The position numbers and the translations under genes were made by a program. Positions 49,823-63,057 of a DNA stretch of 64,000 nucleotides are shown here, piece after piece. The DNA is from Phallus indusiatus (taxonomy: Eukaryota; Basidiomycota; Agaricomycetes; Phallales; Phallaceae): assembly GCA_027605045.1 (NCBI GenBank), contig JAQFWX010000023.1, positions 620,001 through 684,000 of the forward strand. The letters run 5' to 3'. The notes under the pieces were generated by a model. The model searched no databases and was not told the DNA's origin. It worked only from the letters and a program-made list of their open reading frames with translations. How positions within the stretch are numbered: the first letter of the stretch is position 1; every line of letters starts with the position of its first letter.

Positions 49823-50485
49823 ATGTCCAAACGCGCAGCTGAAGATATCGAGTCCGGAGAGTCTTCAAAAAAGGTATGTAAGGTTCTTTAACTCTTAATT
49901 TTCGCGTTTAACACATCGATATAGGCGAAACACGATAGCGAATCCCCTGATGTTCTACAAAAAGATGGTGAAGGAAATTTCTACGTCGATGTGAGATAAC
50001 AGACAGTTTGCGCCCCCTAAAAAAATCATTCAATTATCATTTTAGCTTGGCAACTTGAAACGCGCGACTATTAGCGTTTTTCGAGGAAAGGCGTATATGA
50101 ATTTGCGAGAAGTGAGAGATTCTAACATGACGTAAATTCCTTCTTTACTGATTAAGTCAAGTATTACAGAGATAAAGCTAGCGGCGACTTGAAACCCGGT
50201 AAAAAGGGTATTACTCTCGATTCGACACAATGGGCGAGTCTAGTCGCCAACACCGCCCCATTGACTAAGCAGTTAGAGTTAATGGTGGCAGAAGGCGGAG
50301 GACCTTCCACCAAGAGGGCGAAAGCAAAGGAATCTGGCAAAGAAACTAAATCTGAAGAGTACGGCTCTCATATACGAGTTAACGTCTCTTTACTGACTTT
50401 CTTCTTTTCTAGAAATAAGCAAAAACCGACTGAAAAGAAGAAACTTTCGAATTCAGAAGTGGAAGATGAGGACGACGACGAATGA
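49823..50485 (+). CDS. SUB1: Transcriptional coactivator PC4/Sub1 family
   Basis: Five exons (49823-49873, 49925-49990, 50046-50111, 50162-50358, 50413-50485) total 453 nt (150 aa). After a short acidic/basic leader comes the PC4 single-stranded DNA-binding fold: NFYVDLGNLKRATISVFRG, AYMNLREYYRDKASGDLKPG and KKGITLDSTQWASLV. The tail is rich in Lys and acidic residues (EKKKLSNSEVEDEDDDE). It binds ssDNA and helps RNA polymerase II transcription and genome maintenance. The acceptor before YYRDKA is AAG. Confidence 0.95.
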
Positions 50486-50582
50486 TAGCTTTTGGAGCCG
50501 TTTTTGTACTGTATTATTATTTGAGGGACATAGATTTATTAGTACATGTAAAGATCAAACATTAATAAAAAAACAGACTCTT

Positions 50583-53500
50583 TCACTCCAGCTTTTCGGC
50601 AACCATCTCAAGTATTTGTTTTGTGCTTTTGCCTACATTTGCCATGTCTTTTGCTATCGATTGCCAAATAGGGGAATGATGGGGTTCGGCTTGTACGCAC
50701 TTGTCAATGATCTCCTGTTGTTGCTCCTAGAGTCCATGTTAGCACATAACAGTACAAGGTGTATTTAAGTCATGATATACTGACCGGTGTTCCATATTGT
50801 CGTTCAAATTTTAGCCACCAAGCCCACAGATCGCCTAAATCCGAGTTTGTAGCGATCGCTCTCGAAAACCATTGGCGAGCTTTATCGATCTTTCGCTCTG
50901 CCCAGAACAGCCTGGCGACAGTACACATGATGACGGGATCATCCCCAGCCTTCCTCAAAGCATCAGCCGAACGAGTTTTTCTGGTGGGCCGAGGTTCTGC
51001 CCAGATAACCATAGACCAGAGAAGACCCGAAGTAGGACATTCTTGTAGCCCTGTCGTACCATTACAATCAGAGAAAATAAATTCTGCGTGAAAATGAAAC
51101 CGACCTCTTGATAGCACAACTTTGGCCTGAGCAGCTCCGGTGGACCGTTCTTCAACGCCTACACTTTCCGCCCACAATAATTCGTTCGCTGGATTGACAA
51201 TGCGGGCCTTCTCAAGTAGAGCACGGGCTTTGATGGACTTGCCGTCTTTTTCTTCCAAACGACTCGCGAGAATCCATAAGGTCACCTCTTTGGGGCACGC
51301 TTTTATACCCGCTGCATATGAAGCTCGCGCAGCCGAATTGTCCTTTTGGGACTCGTGTATCTGTCCTTGAATCATGTAGAACTTGGCGAACTTAGGATAC
51401 CTTGATAAAGCGGTTGATATGGTAGTCAAGGCAAGGTCAAGTTTCCCTTGCTGACGTTCAAAGACCGCCGACTTCATCCAAATCTAAGCACGTAATGTAA
51501 GTCGAATTCAAACGCATATTTCATCACAAAAAAAAACTTACTCGTTCAGTATCAGCAACTGTACGTGCGCGAATTAACAGTTCACGCGCAACATTAAGTT
51601 CACCGTTCTCCGCTTCCAGCTTAACGGCTGCCAACCAGATAGCCTCGCTCTCAGGATTTGCCACGAATGACTTCTCCAAAATTTCACGAGCACCAGGAAC
51701 ATCACCGCCCAACCATTTTTCTTTAGCCCACATAAGCCATAAAACTTCAGCTTGAGGACAATGATGGACGGCACGGCTAAGTATTTCTTCCAATGATTCT
51801 CTGTAAACACAGTTAAATCTATAGATCTAAGAAAGATAAAGTGGGACAAACCTGGTTCCATGGGCCTTCTCGAGGTCGGCAGCCCGACGCCATAGTGCTC
51901 TGCGGTCAGGAAATACACGCAATGCATAAGCGATGATGGCGCGAGCCGTGGTAATGCACCCTTTCGATTCCGCAGATTCTGCATCCCCTAGCCAAGTATC
52001 ATAACGATCCTCTTCTTCAACTTCCATGCTAATTGTGGCCTTGATGATAGCTTCGCAAGTTCGTGGAGAAGCTTCTTCTTCGCATCTTTCGGCCTCCTTG
52101 AGCCATTGATCCCTAGTTAGGAGCACCTGATGTTGCCGTAGTGATTTAACACCCATTTCAATGGTCTTGTCAACAATTTCCAATTCTTGAGCTCTTTCTG
52201 CAGCAGTCTTCTCGGACCGTTCAGCTTCTTGCTCCAGTAGCCGACCAGCCGCAATCCAAATTTCATGACTTGTTGGGACCGCTTTACGAGCCTTGTTCAA
52301 AACGGCTTTTGCTTGTGTTGGAGTTTCGAGACGTGCGAGTGCAAGCCATAACTCAACAGATTGAGGGATTACTTCTACGGCTCGACTTAGTAAAATGCGA
52401 GCGTCTACGGGAGATGTTTCCAGATTAACAGTCTCCTTCCATAGTCGCACAGAGTTGGGAATAGATTCCAAAGCTAAAAGAAATTGAGTATTCAAACACA
52501 AAAGAGAATCTATACACGGACCTTTTCGCAGAACTCTCTTTTTGGATTTAAGCTCAGTTTCCAAATTGGCGGCTGTCAGCCAAATCTTTACACTCTGTGG
52601 ACAATGCTGAGCCGCATTGGCAAGGATAACCTTCGCATCTTGTGGATTCTATATAACCAGTCAGTGCAAATCCGAAGATGTAACAATCGAAACTGACATG
52701 TAAGCGTGCGGCCTCTAACCAAACATCTTCGCTTTTAGGACATTGCTCGCAACCAGCTTTAATGAGTTTTCGAGCAGTGACCATCCTCCCAGCGTGTTCC
52801 TCGACACAAGCCGCAGCAATCCAGCCTGGAGCATGTTTCGGATTCGATTTGACAAGAGAATCAAAGAGCATTCGAGCCCGTTTTATATCACCGATTTCAG
52901 CTTCTGACTTGAGCACAACACTGTTCAAATCTGTCAGGTACCCTTTAGGGTCGACCGAGCTGGCTGAACCGGATATAGAAGAAGTTCCCGATAGCTATTT
53001 TCCTTCAAAATGCGAACAATCAATCAACTAGCATGTAACTTACCTGATCTAGTTTCAATGACAGGACTTTGTCACGAGCTTGACCCATTTCAACAAGATT
53101 GGTCAATGCCGGTGTTTCAAAGCCTCCATACTGAAAGGATAATGATTTAGGTAACGAAGCAGGGAGGAATATGGATAAATAAGTTACCTCTTGCTGTAGG
53201 GGGTCTAGTGCATTCTCATATCCACCGCTCTCGCGGTCCCCAACAATGATACTGTCGGGAACGGCATATGTCTTTCCAAAGTCTTTCACTTTTCGCCGCT
53301 TTGTAAGATTTCCCACTTCAGGTATACTCTCCCATTCGGAGTCGGTAACCACGGATAAGGCGCGTTTTAAATCAGCAAATTGTTGTTGAATTTTGGGTCG
53401 TTGGGCACGAATAGCCTTCTGCTCCTCAATTTCTCGAGCTTCCCTGTAAGTGTCAATCCTTTGAACAAGCGAAAAATCCAGGGTAAGTGATTTACTGACC

Positions 53501-53938
53501 TCCGTACCTTCCTTCGCAAGTCCATCGCTCGGTCAACGCCTTCATAAATCTGATCTGCTTCTTCGTCGTCCGCTTCATATACGGTTCCAGCGAATAGCCC
53601 CATCTCATTGTCTGGATCTTGATATGCTTCACTATCCATCTCCGGCTCTTCGCCTCTCCGCATCTGTGCCTCGCTAGAGACGCGAATTAGACCAGTAAAA
53701 GGAGATAATTTTATTGAATACGTACGCGATGGCCTCCGCGGATGGCCCTTCACGAGCAGGTCCAATATCCGATCGTGTTGTAAACCCTGAAGCACTGAGA
53801 CAGAGTTGAAATCATGAATCCGGTTGAGAAAATAACTGCTTAAACTTACCCTCGACCGAGACCAGCCACATACGACGGAGGCGCAGGCATTGACAAGAAT
53901 GCCAGTTTATTAGGTTTGTTAGTTGCCACTTTACTCAT
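50583..53938 (-). CDS. PRP6: Pre-mRNA splicing factor Prp6 (U4/U6.U5 tri-snRNP)
   Basis: Twelve exons (53850-53938, 53726-53794, 53500-53673, 53188-53443, 53044-53130, 52698-52994, 52522-52648, 51852-52473, 51542-51800, 51105-51483, 50785-51050, 50583-50726) total 2769 nt (922 aa). The N-terminal PRP1 domain has [29 protein letters not shown] and [12 protein letters not shown]. The rest is HAT/TPR-type helical repeats, for example [20 protein letters not shown] and [20 protein letters not shown], and the well-conserved [20 protein letters not shown]. It bridges U4/U6 and U5 snRNPs. The intron at 51051-51104 is 54 nt with no in-frame stop, so it can be read through. The gene is convergent with PC4 (97 bp between stops). 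Confidence 0.95.
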
Positions 53939-55066
53939 ATTGGACAATGTTTTAAGACGAGAAGAGCTAGGGAAGGTTGTCGATGGTAACAGTACAGAAA
54001 TATACAGTGGCGTATCGTTGACTAACGACCGAACACTCGGCGACGTCCGATCAAAAGCGCCTGTGGCAATCTGACGCATTGACGTTGGACACAAATTATG
54101 TCGAGAGTCGTAGTTTTGATTCCAAACCTACTTGCTGAAGCAACTCCTAAAGTCTTTTTTTCAGTTAAAGATTAAATGGTAGAAACACGGAAAGAGCACA
54201 CAAGCCCTAACCTTTTTCCTCTACACTGTTCCCCAAATCTCACAAGATGACCGAAGTTCATGGTCAATACACAGCGAAGACTTTGGATTCAACGCGTCTC
54301 AATGGGTGCATCAGTGATCCATACAAGTAATCTGTTTGAAGTCAATGCTCTTCCGATACACGGTGTGTCTCAGATTGGAGATGAGACCTGACGTTTCGTG
54401 AGCAAGTTAGTCCTTCGAATATCGCCATGTTATAATTAACTAGCCTTTAAAGAGTTGAACCAATCTCCCACTGATAACATCGTGTTATTTTGTAAAAACT
54501 AATTGAGTGGCGCGGCTATTGATTTTAGTTCATGCGATTACGGTTTATATTCCTGGCATCAAGTTTCAACGTGCTGAGTAACGATGCGAAATCCTCAAAG
54601 AATATCTGATTCTACGTTTATTTTCGAGGTCAAAATCATTCGATTTCCCCTTTAAAGATACATAAGATGAGTTATATCAAGAGTGTGCTTTTATTTCTCT
54701 CATGGATGAAAACCTGAGGGGTCAGAATGTCATAAAATATGTATGTCATACAATAACCAGCGATTACGTAGCCTAACTTTACTTCTCTCAATTTCACTGT
54801 CTAGAAAAATGTTGTGTTTCATCAGTGTATGCCAGAAATTAAGAGAAACTATCACCTGGTCTCTGCGGCCCGTAAGAGTCCGGAAAAGACCTTAGAGACA
54901 TAAACTACGTGGCGCGATAATCGATCTTCCCGAACCAACAGTGGTGTCCGTCGAGAGCATCACATGTGCCATTGTAAATAATATTAATTGGGATTTAGCC
55001 CTCGTTATTTAATCCCTTCATCCACACTAAACCGTAGGTAAAGCCGTCCCCAGGACACGATTCATC
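53939..55066. other. Divergent intergenic region, PRP6 / beta-galactosidase
   Basis: 1.1 kb between start codons. No gene, repeat or RNA gene supported. Confidence 0.4.
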
Positions 55067-58000
55067 ATGCCTAACCTCAGGCTTGTCTTTTGCCTATTCA
55101 TTTACTTTTCTATATTCTTTACAGACTGTTGCACTTCAACTTTGCATAAGCGAAATTCCACTGGACTAACAAATGCAGTCACATGGGATTCCAACTCTTT
55201 GTTTATTTTTGGGCAGCGTACCTTCATCTTGTCCGCTGAATTTCATCCTTGGAGGCAACCAAACCCTTATTTGTGGAAGGATATCTTTCAAAAAGTCAAA
55301 TATAATGGATTCAATACCGTTTCTTTTTATATCAACTGGGCTTTGCATTATCCCTGGGCCAGCACAAGCGAACCTGATTTTCAATCCGGGACATATCGTG
55401 ATCTCCAAATGTTCATTGATGAAGCCAAACAAGTGGGCTTATGGTTAATTGCAAGGTAAGATGGACTTTAGTTCTAGTGAACACAAATATCATCCCTTAT
55501 CAGACCTGGTCCATACATTAGTGAGTACTACTAGGCTATACTGATCACGTATTTTTCTGATTTCCGATTTAGACGGCGGTAGTGTTCATTAATTAATACC
55601 AGGAAAACCTTTATTTATGAGTTTCAGAAACTACTGGGGGAGGGTTTCCCGGATGGGTAGGGAATATCGCAGGTTCGCTACGAACGGACAATGTCAACTA
55701 CACTCAAGGTTTTTCAATCTCCTCCTGTTTTCCGTACTTCATTTCAGATCCTACTTTAGCTTGGCAGCCATATATGATCTCAATTAGCCAATTGCTCGCA
55801 AGAAATCAGATTATTAACGGTGGTCCAGGTTGGTATACGCTTAAATTGAAGGAGCTGTGAAACCGACATTCGAATCAAGTAATTTTGGTACAGGCCGAAA
55901 ATGAATTTAGTGCTGGAGGAGATCATTCGCCTTACATGCAAGCAATTATCAATACCTACCGAGAAAATGGTATCGTTGTCCGTACGCAAGCTTTCGCTCT
56001 TCTCGCTAGTTTTCTTCTGTTTTGAATGGCTATGGTAGCTATTACGTTCAACGATCAACATGGTGGTGAAGCTGGAAACTTCAGTCCTGACTTAGGTGGG
56101 GAGGGTGCTGTAAATATTTACTGGTTTGTTGATTCAAAGATTTCGTTATGAAAATTGGTCTCAACGAACAAAACAGTGGAGACAGTTACCCTCAAGGCAC
56201 AAATAGTTGGGCACAAGTTCAATCGGTATATTACTCCGACCATGAAGCCGTTGCTTTTTCCAATCCGCTGTGTCTCGCTGAAGTGAGGACACTTCTCGAT
56301 GTCAAAAATCAATCATCAGTTGATCACATTTCCAGTTCGGCGGAGGTTTTTTGCTAAGCTGGGGCGAGGTTTCTATGGGCGGCACAGGATATGAAAAGTA
56401 TAGTCAGTATATGCTGCCAAAACGACAGACTGGGAGCTGATTTTGGGTGACAGCGGTAAATCTGACAAATGCGCAATATGAGGACGTCTTCTACAAGGAG
56501 AATTAGTAAGTAGTCCATGGTCAGTTTGCAGAATACAGCAGCTAATACAAAGGACAGCGCGCAAACTGCTACCATCTTAAGTATGTTCTCAACCGAATAA
56601 CCTTGCATATAATTATTGAGTTTATATATGATATGTCAGACATATATAGTTCGTCTCGATGGTTCACATCAATAGCCCGAGATTCATCAATTTGTCATAG
56701 TGCTTTATGGAGGAACCAACTGGGGACAAACATTGGAGCCAACCGTTTACACTTCCTATGACTACGGAGGAGGTATAATTGATTCATTTGATCTAATGAT
56801 GTACTGAGATCGTGATAGGAATTAACGAAAATCGTGTTCTGACGCCCAAAATGCCAGAAATGAGACTACAAGGACTATTTCTACGTGTTTCAAGAGATTT
56901 ATTAGCGGCTACTTTGATCGCCAATGGGACAAATTATACAACATCTACAGCTATTCACACAGCTGAACTCCGGAATTTAGCTTCGAATGCCGGATTTTAC
57001 GTTCTCCGTCATCAAGATTCACCGTAAGTGGTATCAACTGGTCGCTTGACATATATCGCACATAACTGAGGTAGATCGACGAACTTGGACACCACCAAAC
57101 TTAACGTTACCACATCAATGGGTACTTTACTCATTCCTGAGAACGGAGAAATCACAATAGATGGAAGAGAAAGCAAGATTATTGTCACAGATTACACCTT
57201 CGGCAAGTCGAATACATCAATCCTGTATTCTACCTCGGAGTAAGTCGATGAATGTTTAGCCTATCCGGAAGTTTGCTGATCAAGATGTAGAATAATGACG
57301 TGGACTACGTGAGCTGCAATTACGGTTTGAATATGACAACACATTTATCTCCCTGTAGAATTGATGAGGCAGACTATATCATCTTATATGCCCCTCTTGG
57401 TCAAACCGGAGAGACGACATTCATTTTACCAACCCAGCCTCAAGTCTCTCTAAACGAAGCAACCAACATATCTTATGATTGGTCCAATGGGCTACTAAGA
57501 TTAAACTACCTGTTAAACGGCACTAACTTTGTTGACATTAAATTCCAACTAGTATCTTTGCGCATCTTGATTCTGGATAAACAAACTGCTGGCACTTGGC
57601 ATGCTCCGGTCATTGGAAACGGAGGAGACTTCTCTAACTACTTTTCTATCGGGTCAAACGAAACGTGAGAGTTGTGTGACCCTATTCTCCAAGGCACTTC
57701 TTCTCAAGTAGTTTTTCGCTAGTGTCCTCGTGAGTGGCCCCTATTTAGTGAGAGGGGCATCTCTATCATCAACTACTCTTTTCCTGGTATGAATTCTTAC
57801 TGGATATACTGCGAGCATAGTTTAACCTAGCTTGATAAACCAGGACGGAGATGTGAATATGACGACCCAAGTTGAAGTCGTTGCACGTTCATCAATCGCT
57901 CAGATCGATTGGAACGGAGAACGGCAGGCTGTACGTCGGTCGAGTCATGGAACTTTGATATTCGATGTTTCTGGGCCACCCTCGCTTAAGCTTCCAGTCC

Positions 58001-59760
58001 TTCAAAACTGGAAAGCAATGAACAGGTGTGTTATTTGTATGGAGAGGGTATTTGTATACTTATTTACACCACGCAGTCTCCCTGAAATGAACCGAGATTT
58101 TGATGATAATCTATTCACCGTTGCAAACTTGACACAAACCAATGTAAGACAATTCAGCACACTCTGATTTGCTCTTTTGACATGCGGTGCTCCTGCAGTA
58201 TACAAATTTGCCACCGTTAGCGGGAAACGTGGTTTTATATTCCCAACAATATGGGTAATCAGATGCTGCTGTCAGATTTTAGCTTTTAATCCATGTGATA
58301 GATTCTTTGGAGGAAATTTGATCTTCCGCGGTCACTTTGTGGCTTCTGATGAACCAACCGCAGTCACTTTGACGGTACAAGGTGGTGTGGCGTTCGGCTA
58401 TAGTGCGTTTTTGAATGGAGTGTTTTTGGGCTCATACGCAGGAGACCCAAGCACCAGCGTTGTTACCAACACTTGGAATATATCGAAGGAGTCTTTACTA
58501 ATTGGAGAAGACAATGTATTGACTGTCCTTCAAGGTGAGCTTTCAAAGAGCACGCTGGATGGGCCTGTGTTTTAATGCAATTTGCCTTATGGAGACCACA
58601 TGGGGTGCGTGCATTGCTCTGAGTCTGTTGTATTCTGTATGCATCTTATCCTTTTGCTGTAGTATCGTTGAAACTAGCAGTGAGCATGATGGAGTGGTGT
58701 ATTGTTTTTTTTAACTGAAATTTAGTTTGTAGCCAATGGGGGAAAAGAGGTATGTTGGAAGTTTTTTGCGGCAAAACCTCGAATCTGAGCTGATTATATT
58801 TTCACCTTTCTCCGCAGCCTCGTGGAGTTCGAGGATATGAATTGATAAACGGGAAGTCTAATTTTACGGAATGGAAGATTCAAGGAAATTTCGTTAGTGC
58901 TCCGTGTCGTATCTGCATCAGTAGATGAATGCCCTAACTCCTAAGCTCGTGTTCAAAGGGTGGAAGTATTGCCAATCCTGACAAATTCCGGGGATATTTA
59001 AATGAAGGCGGCCTTTACGCTGAAAGAATTGGAGCACATTTGCCAGGTTTTGATGATTCTCACTGGGAAGATAGCAGTCCTTTGGATGGTGTCCATGGCG
59101 CGGGCGTAAACTTTTACCGAACCACCTTCTCTCTGGCAAGTCATAATGGTTCTCTTAGAATTTCAGCAATTCCTTTTACAGCCGTAACGATAATTAGGAT
59201 ATTAACCATGATTACATTGACACACCCATACGGCTGTCTATCACGCCTAGCAATATAACTTCCAATTTCCGGGTTCAAATCTACTTAAACGGATGGCAGG
59301 TTTGTGTTTCTTCGAAGTATTTGCTTGTGTTCCATATGACAGGAATTCTAGTTAGGCAAATACATCAATAATATCGGGTGAGAGAAGTCAACGGTGTTTC
59401 GTGTTATATACAAAACTAATGACATCACTTCGCACGTTTCAATTCACCCTATTGAAAGACCGCAGACTATTTTTGTCCTACCTTCGGGGTTGGTTGGTTT
59501 CCTACCCGTGTTCGCACCTATGACTCACCTAGTTCATTCTGTTTAGAATTTTGAGGCGTCACTCGGAAAACACACTAGCGATATCGCTGTGGTCACTGGA
59601 CGAGCAAGGTGCATCTGTAGCAGGATTGGAGCTGATATCGGATGGAACGTTCCATTCAGCCCTGGAATTCGAAGACTACACGGATGCGCCTGATTATCTC
59701 GCACAGAAGCAGTTGAGACCTATGCCTGTATATTATGAGCCCATATCAGGCGATGAATAA
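55067..59760 (+). CDS. Secreted GH35 beta-galactosidase, many exons
   Basis: The start [19 protein letters not shown] is a signal peptide. The first nine exons chain cleanly: 55067-55455, 55504-55520, 55573-55578 (6 nt), 55628-55708, 55748-55828, 55880-55981, 56039-56123, 56177-56282, 56336-56397. Catalytic-domain landmarks are [35 protein letters not shown], the acid/base motif [11 protein letters not shown] and [13 protein letters not shown]. Later exons show [21 protein letters not shown], a middle beta region ([28 protein letters not shown]) and two jelly-roll pieces ([25 protein letters not shown]). The end is [20 protein letters not shown], then a 45-residue tail. The nucleophile region reads LAEFGGGF, where family members usually have EFQGG. 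I could not join exons cleanly in about 56400-56690, so a lesion there is possible. Confidence 0.85.
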
Positions 59761-60107
59761 TAATACAATGTGAGGGTGTGTAAATATGCCAATCTCCCAG
59801 GGCTGTACAGTCAATGTGATTCAGCCTGAGATAAGGACAGTCAGACCTTGCTCGGCTGCGTTCTCTGAATCACGTGTTATCTATGCGGTACCGGATTTGG
59901 TCACGGCTGTGCCCTTCTCCCCTAATCAGCCCTATCCATAACAGGGGTGACGACTGGCAACTAGCTGAGCGTCAGAGGTTATATCCTAGGCTATCTGGGG
60001 ATGTTCGTAGAATATAAAACCCCGTTGTTTCAATCACGTCAGCACTGCTCAATCTCTCCCCGAACAGTCACCACCATTAATTGCTTTTCTTTTCTCCTTG
60101 ATCACTC
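59761..60107. other. Intergenic with promoter of the downstream gene
   Basis: 347 bp. TATAAAA at 60013-60019 lies 95 bp upstream of the ATG at 60108. Confidence 0.5.
60013..60019 (+). promoter_or_regulatory. TATA box of the small basic hypothetical gene
   Basis: TATAAAA followed by a C/T-rich stretch, 95 bp before the start codon at 60108. Confidence 0.55.
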
Positions 60108-60848
60108 ATGACCAAGCCCGTCAATGCAGTCCCCGCCGTAGTCGATGATGTTGATGACTTCTGCAGCTGCTCTGAATCTATCTATCACTCTTTCATAGAC
60201 CCCGTAGTAGACGTGAAGACATATCCTTCACCACAATTACCCGATGTACCGTCCGAGCCTCTTATCTCTCCTTCTTCCGTGGACATGCTAGATCCTCTAA
60301 CAATGAAGGCCAAACGGTCCTCAGAATGTGCCCGACAACGTCTCAAGAAACCCATGGACGTCGCCAAGTCCAAGCGACATCCCGTTTCATCATGCACCTG
60401 TTGCCGTCCGTATAAGGTAGCCAAGTCAAACTTGCGATCTTCGGAAGCCAGCTGGACTCTGCGTTGGGACGTCACCGAGGCCAAAGTCGATGCGAAGTTG
60501 ACCTCGGAAGGAAACCGGGAGTTCGTGGAAACACCCCGTAGTCTCGCCGGTATTCCAACAAGGAAATCCGATACCGTATCGCTGATGGATCTGATGAAAC
60601 CTCCGTCACGCTCGGCAGGTCTGTAGTTCGTTGATAAGAACTGTCAGTGTAGCCCTTTATTTACCAATTCTCCTCCAGAGAAGAGATTCGAGTTGATTAG
60701 TCGTCCACGTCAAGTTCTAGCTCTGGATGATTTTACCGAAATTGATTCAGACAGGTATGACTTGGACGACTGGGAACACATTCCGCTTCCGAACCAGGCT
60801 AAGCCGTCCCGGCGCTCTTATGCAAAGGTCGTAGCAGCCAGGGCATAA
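60108..60848 (+). CDS. Small basic hypothetical protein
   Basis: Two exons, 60108-60618 and 60679-60848, total 681 nt (226 aa). It has an acidic N-terminus (VVDDVDDFCSCSESIYHSF), a Lys/Arg-rich middle with a Cys pair (SSCTCCRPYKVAK), and an end with SDRYDLDDWEHIPLPN and SRRSYAKVVAARA. No domain recognised. The strong TATA box, clean splicing and lack of low complexity support a real gene. Likely a lineage-specific protein; function unknown. Confidence 0.7.
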
Positions 60849-61039
60849 TATTATTTATCTAAGACAGTCTTTCATTTCATATAACAATATCATACGAAAT
60901 AGAATTGCACATACTGTATGTACTAGTCACTTGGTATTTGTAAATGGCTATGCTTCATTAGGAGAATATGAGTATGCGTTATATGGTCGATATGGAAACT
61001 GGGCCGCGTACCGAAACAATAAGGTTGAATACAAACGTT

Positions 61040-62321
61040 CTAGCTCGAGGCTTCTATAGGCCGTTTCTATACAGGCACAAAAAATGATGAACAACGAGAA
61101 AAACACAAAGTCTCCGAGCTTACATATGCCACGGGTTCCATGTCATAATCTATCCCCTTTTCTTTGATTGCCTTTTGTTTTTTACGCTGACGAGCTAGGA
61201 GGGCTTTCTCCGACTGTGCCTGCTCCTCCGGTGTCCGAAGCTAAAGAGAATCATGTAACTGAGTTTTTGTCAAAGTGGCGGACGAGGAAGTGGTATCACC
61301 TTATTGTGCTTCTCACGAACTAGTTTATTCCGGGGAATTAATCGCCATTTGCGATTGGCACCAACCCATAGCTCGGGATGTATTTGGTCTTTTGGGATAA
61401 CTCGACATTGGAGAATATGACCCATAAGAAGGTAGTTGTGCATCGTTTCACTGACAATCTGAGCAACTTCTGCCAAACTGAATTCGATGAAGGCGTAGTG
61501 TTTCGAATGGCCCGTCTGGTGTTTCCCGATCAGGTCAGCTTCGGGAAGAATGAGGCTTAAAAAGACATCTGTCCAACCTTTTTATTACGGGACAATCTTA
61601 ACCGCGTTACGTCTCCGAATTGTGAAAAGTATGAGCGCATTTCATCTTCGTAAAAACCATGCGGAATACGGCCCAAGTAAATAACACCTCGCTCTTCTGA
61701 CTACAAAAGGTAGTGAGCCTTACTGAAGGTAATCTAAGATGTTGAATGAGTTAACCTGATTCTTTCTGCTCTTCGCCTCGTCTAATCTTTTTTTAAGAGC
61801 GACATCATCCTTGGCAAGTGACGGTAGCTTTGACACATCAAGAGCCTCCTCATTTTGATCGACCTCCTCGTCGGAAGAATCTTCTTCTGACGAGAATCCA
61901 GTCAGATGGTAATTCTCTTCGTCCTCTCCACTCTCATCTTCGTCGTTTTCATCGTCTTCCACTATTGACACCGCTGACTCTTCGTCTGACGAAGCAGATT
62001 CCTCTTGTTTCTCGGCCTTCTTCTTGGGTTTAGCAGCGGCTTTTGACGTCTTCTCAGCCTGTTTTGATGGTTTTGTTAATGCCTTGGCGTCCTCTTTCTC
62101 ATGCGACTTGTCGGCTTGAGAAGACTTTTTGGGAGGTTTCATAGCGGATTTCAAGGGAGGCTTGGTATTCGATTGAGTTTCTGGCTGAGAGTTGTCTTTC
62201 CGAGCCCTTTTATTAGGTTTTGGCGAGGCTGCTTCTTTTCTGCAACGTCTTCGGCATCCTTTCTTTTTTGCTTGAACTTGACTTCTGTTGAGCCTTTTTG
62301 AGAGGGCTTTGCCGTTGGCAT
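61040..62321 (-). CDS. NOP15: Nop15/NIFK-like nucleolar RRM protein
   Basis: Six exons (62278-62321, 61756-62239, 61578-61700, 61300-61515, 61124-61240, 61040-61066) total 1011 nt (336 aa). The N-terminal half is Lys-rich and acidic (nucleolar type). The RRM follows: [49 protein letters not shown], then [20 protein letters not shown], as in Nop15/NIFK. The Tyr and Phe positions of RNP1/RNP2 are present. It works in 60S ribosome assembly (27S pre-rRNA processing). The first intron (62240-62277) is only 38 nt; a one-base loss in an A-run would explain the frame change equally well. The last coding exon is 9 codons. Confidence 0.88.
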
Positions 62322-63057
62322 AATTGAGGACTGAGGGAATGATTTTTTTTTACTGTCGGTCACATATCGTCACATGTTCACATGTCACACTAACTTTTGA
62401 AGTTCATTGAACGACACGCAATGGAAACTTCAACCCGATTATAAGTTGAACCATTTGCTTTCTTGACTGCATTATGTGCATTTTCGCAAAATATAAATGG
62501 TATAAGGTGGTATGTTTCTACGGTTTTCCAGCAAAACATCATCTGAGTCTAAAAAGGTTCCACTTTGTGATTGCCCAGATCCGACGTGTATACCATATGC
62601 TTCAATACTCTTAAAGGAATAGAGTTCATTCAAAAGAGTGAACATCGTAAAAGCTATGCTCTGTCGGTCTGCTCCTAATGATATAAATGTACAGATCTCT
62701 TGCAGCGCATGCTGTCATGGGTCATGAGTTCAAAAATTCCCGCAATCATCCAAATACTGACTCACCCGGTTTCACCGAGATCAGTTTTCGCTGATTTTGA
62801 CATCATACATCTCGGAATGATTCGATATTGGGCATTTTCGTTGTGCTTTTATGTGCCGGACCACTGCTCGTCCAATTGAGATATGCTTCCGGAACGCTTC
62901 GGACGGTTTATGTCCGAGTATCTCCGGAAAGTTGGAATGCATTTATGCAGCACGATTTTCGCGCTCCTCAACTCGCCAAAGCGAAAACTTTAACGTAGAA
63001 TTTCTCTCAACCCCCACTCAATTTTTTTCTTTCTTCTTTTTTCTATATTTTTGAACA
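62322..63057. other. Divergent intergenic region, NOP15 / ADP-ATP carrier
   Basis: 0.74 kb. A strongly pyrimidine-rich leader (about 63020-63050) precedes the carrier's ATG, a common feature of highly expressed fungal genes. No other gene supported. Confidence 0.45.
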
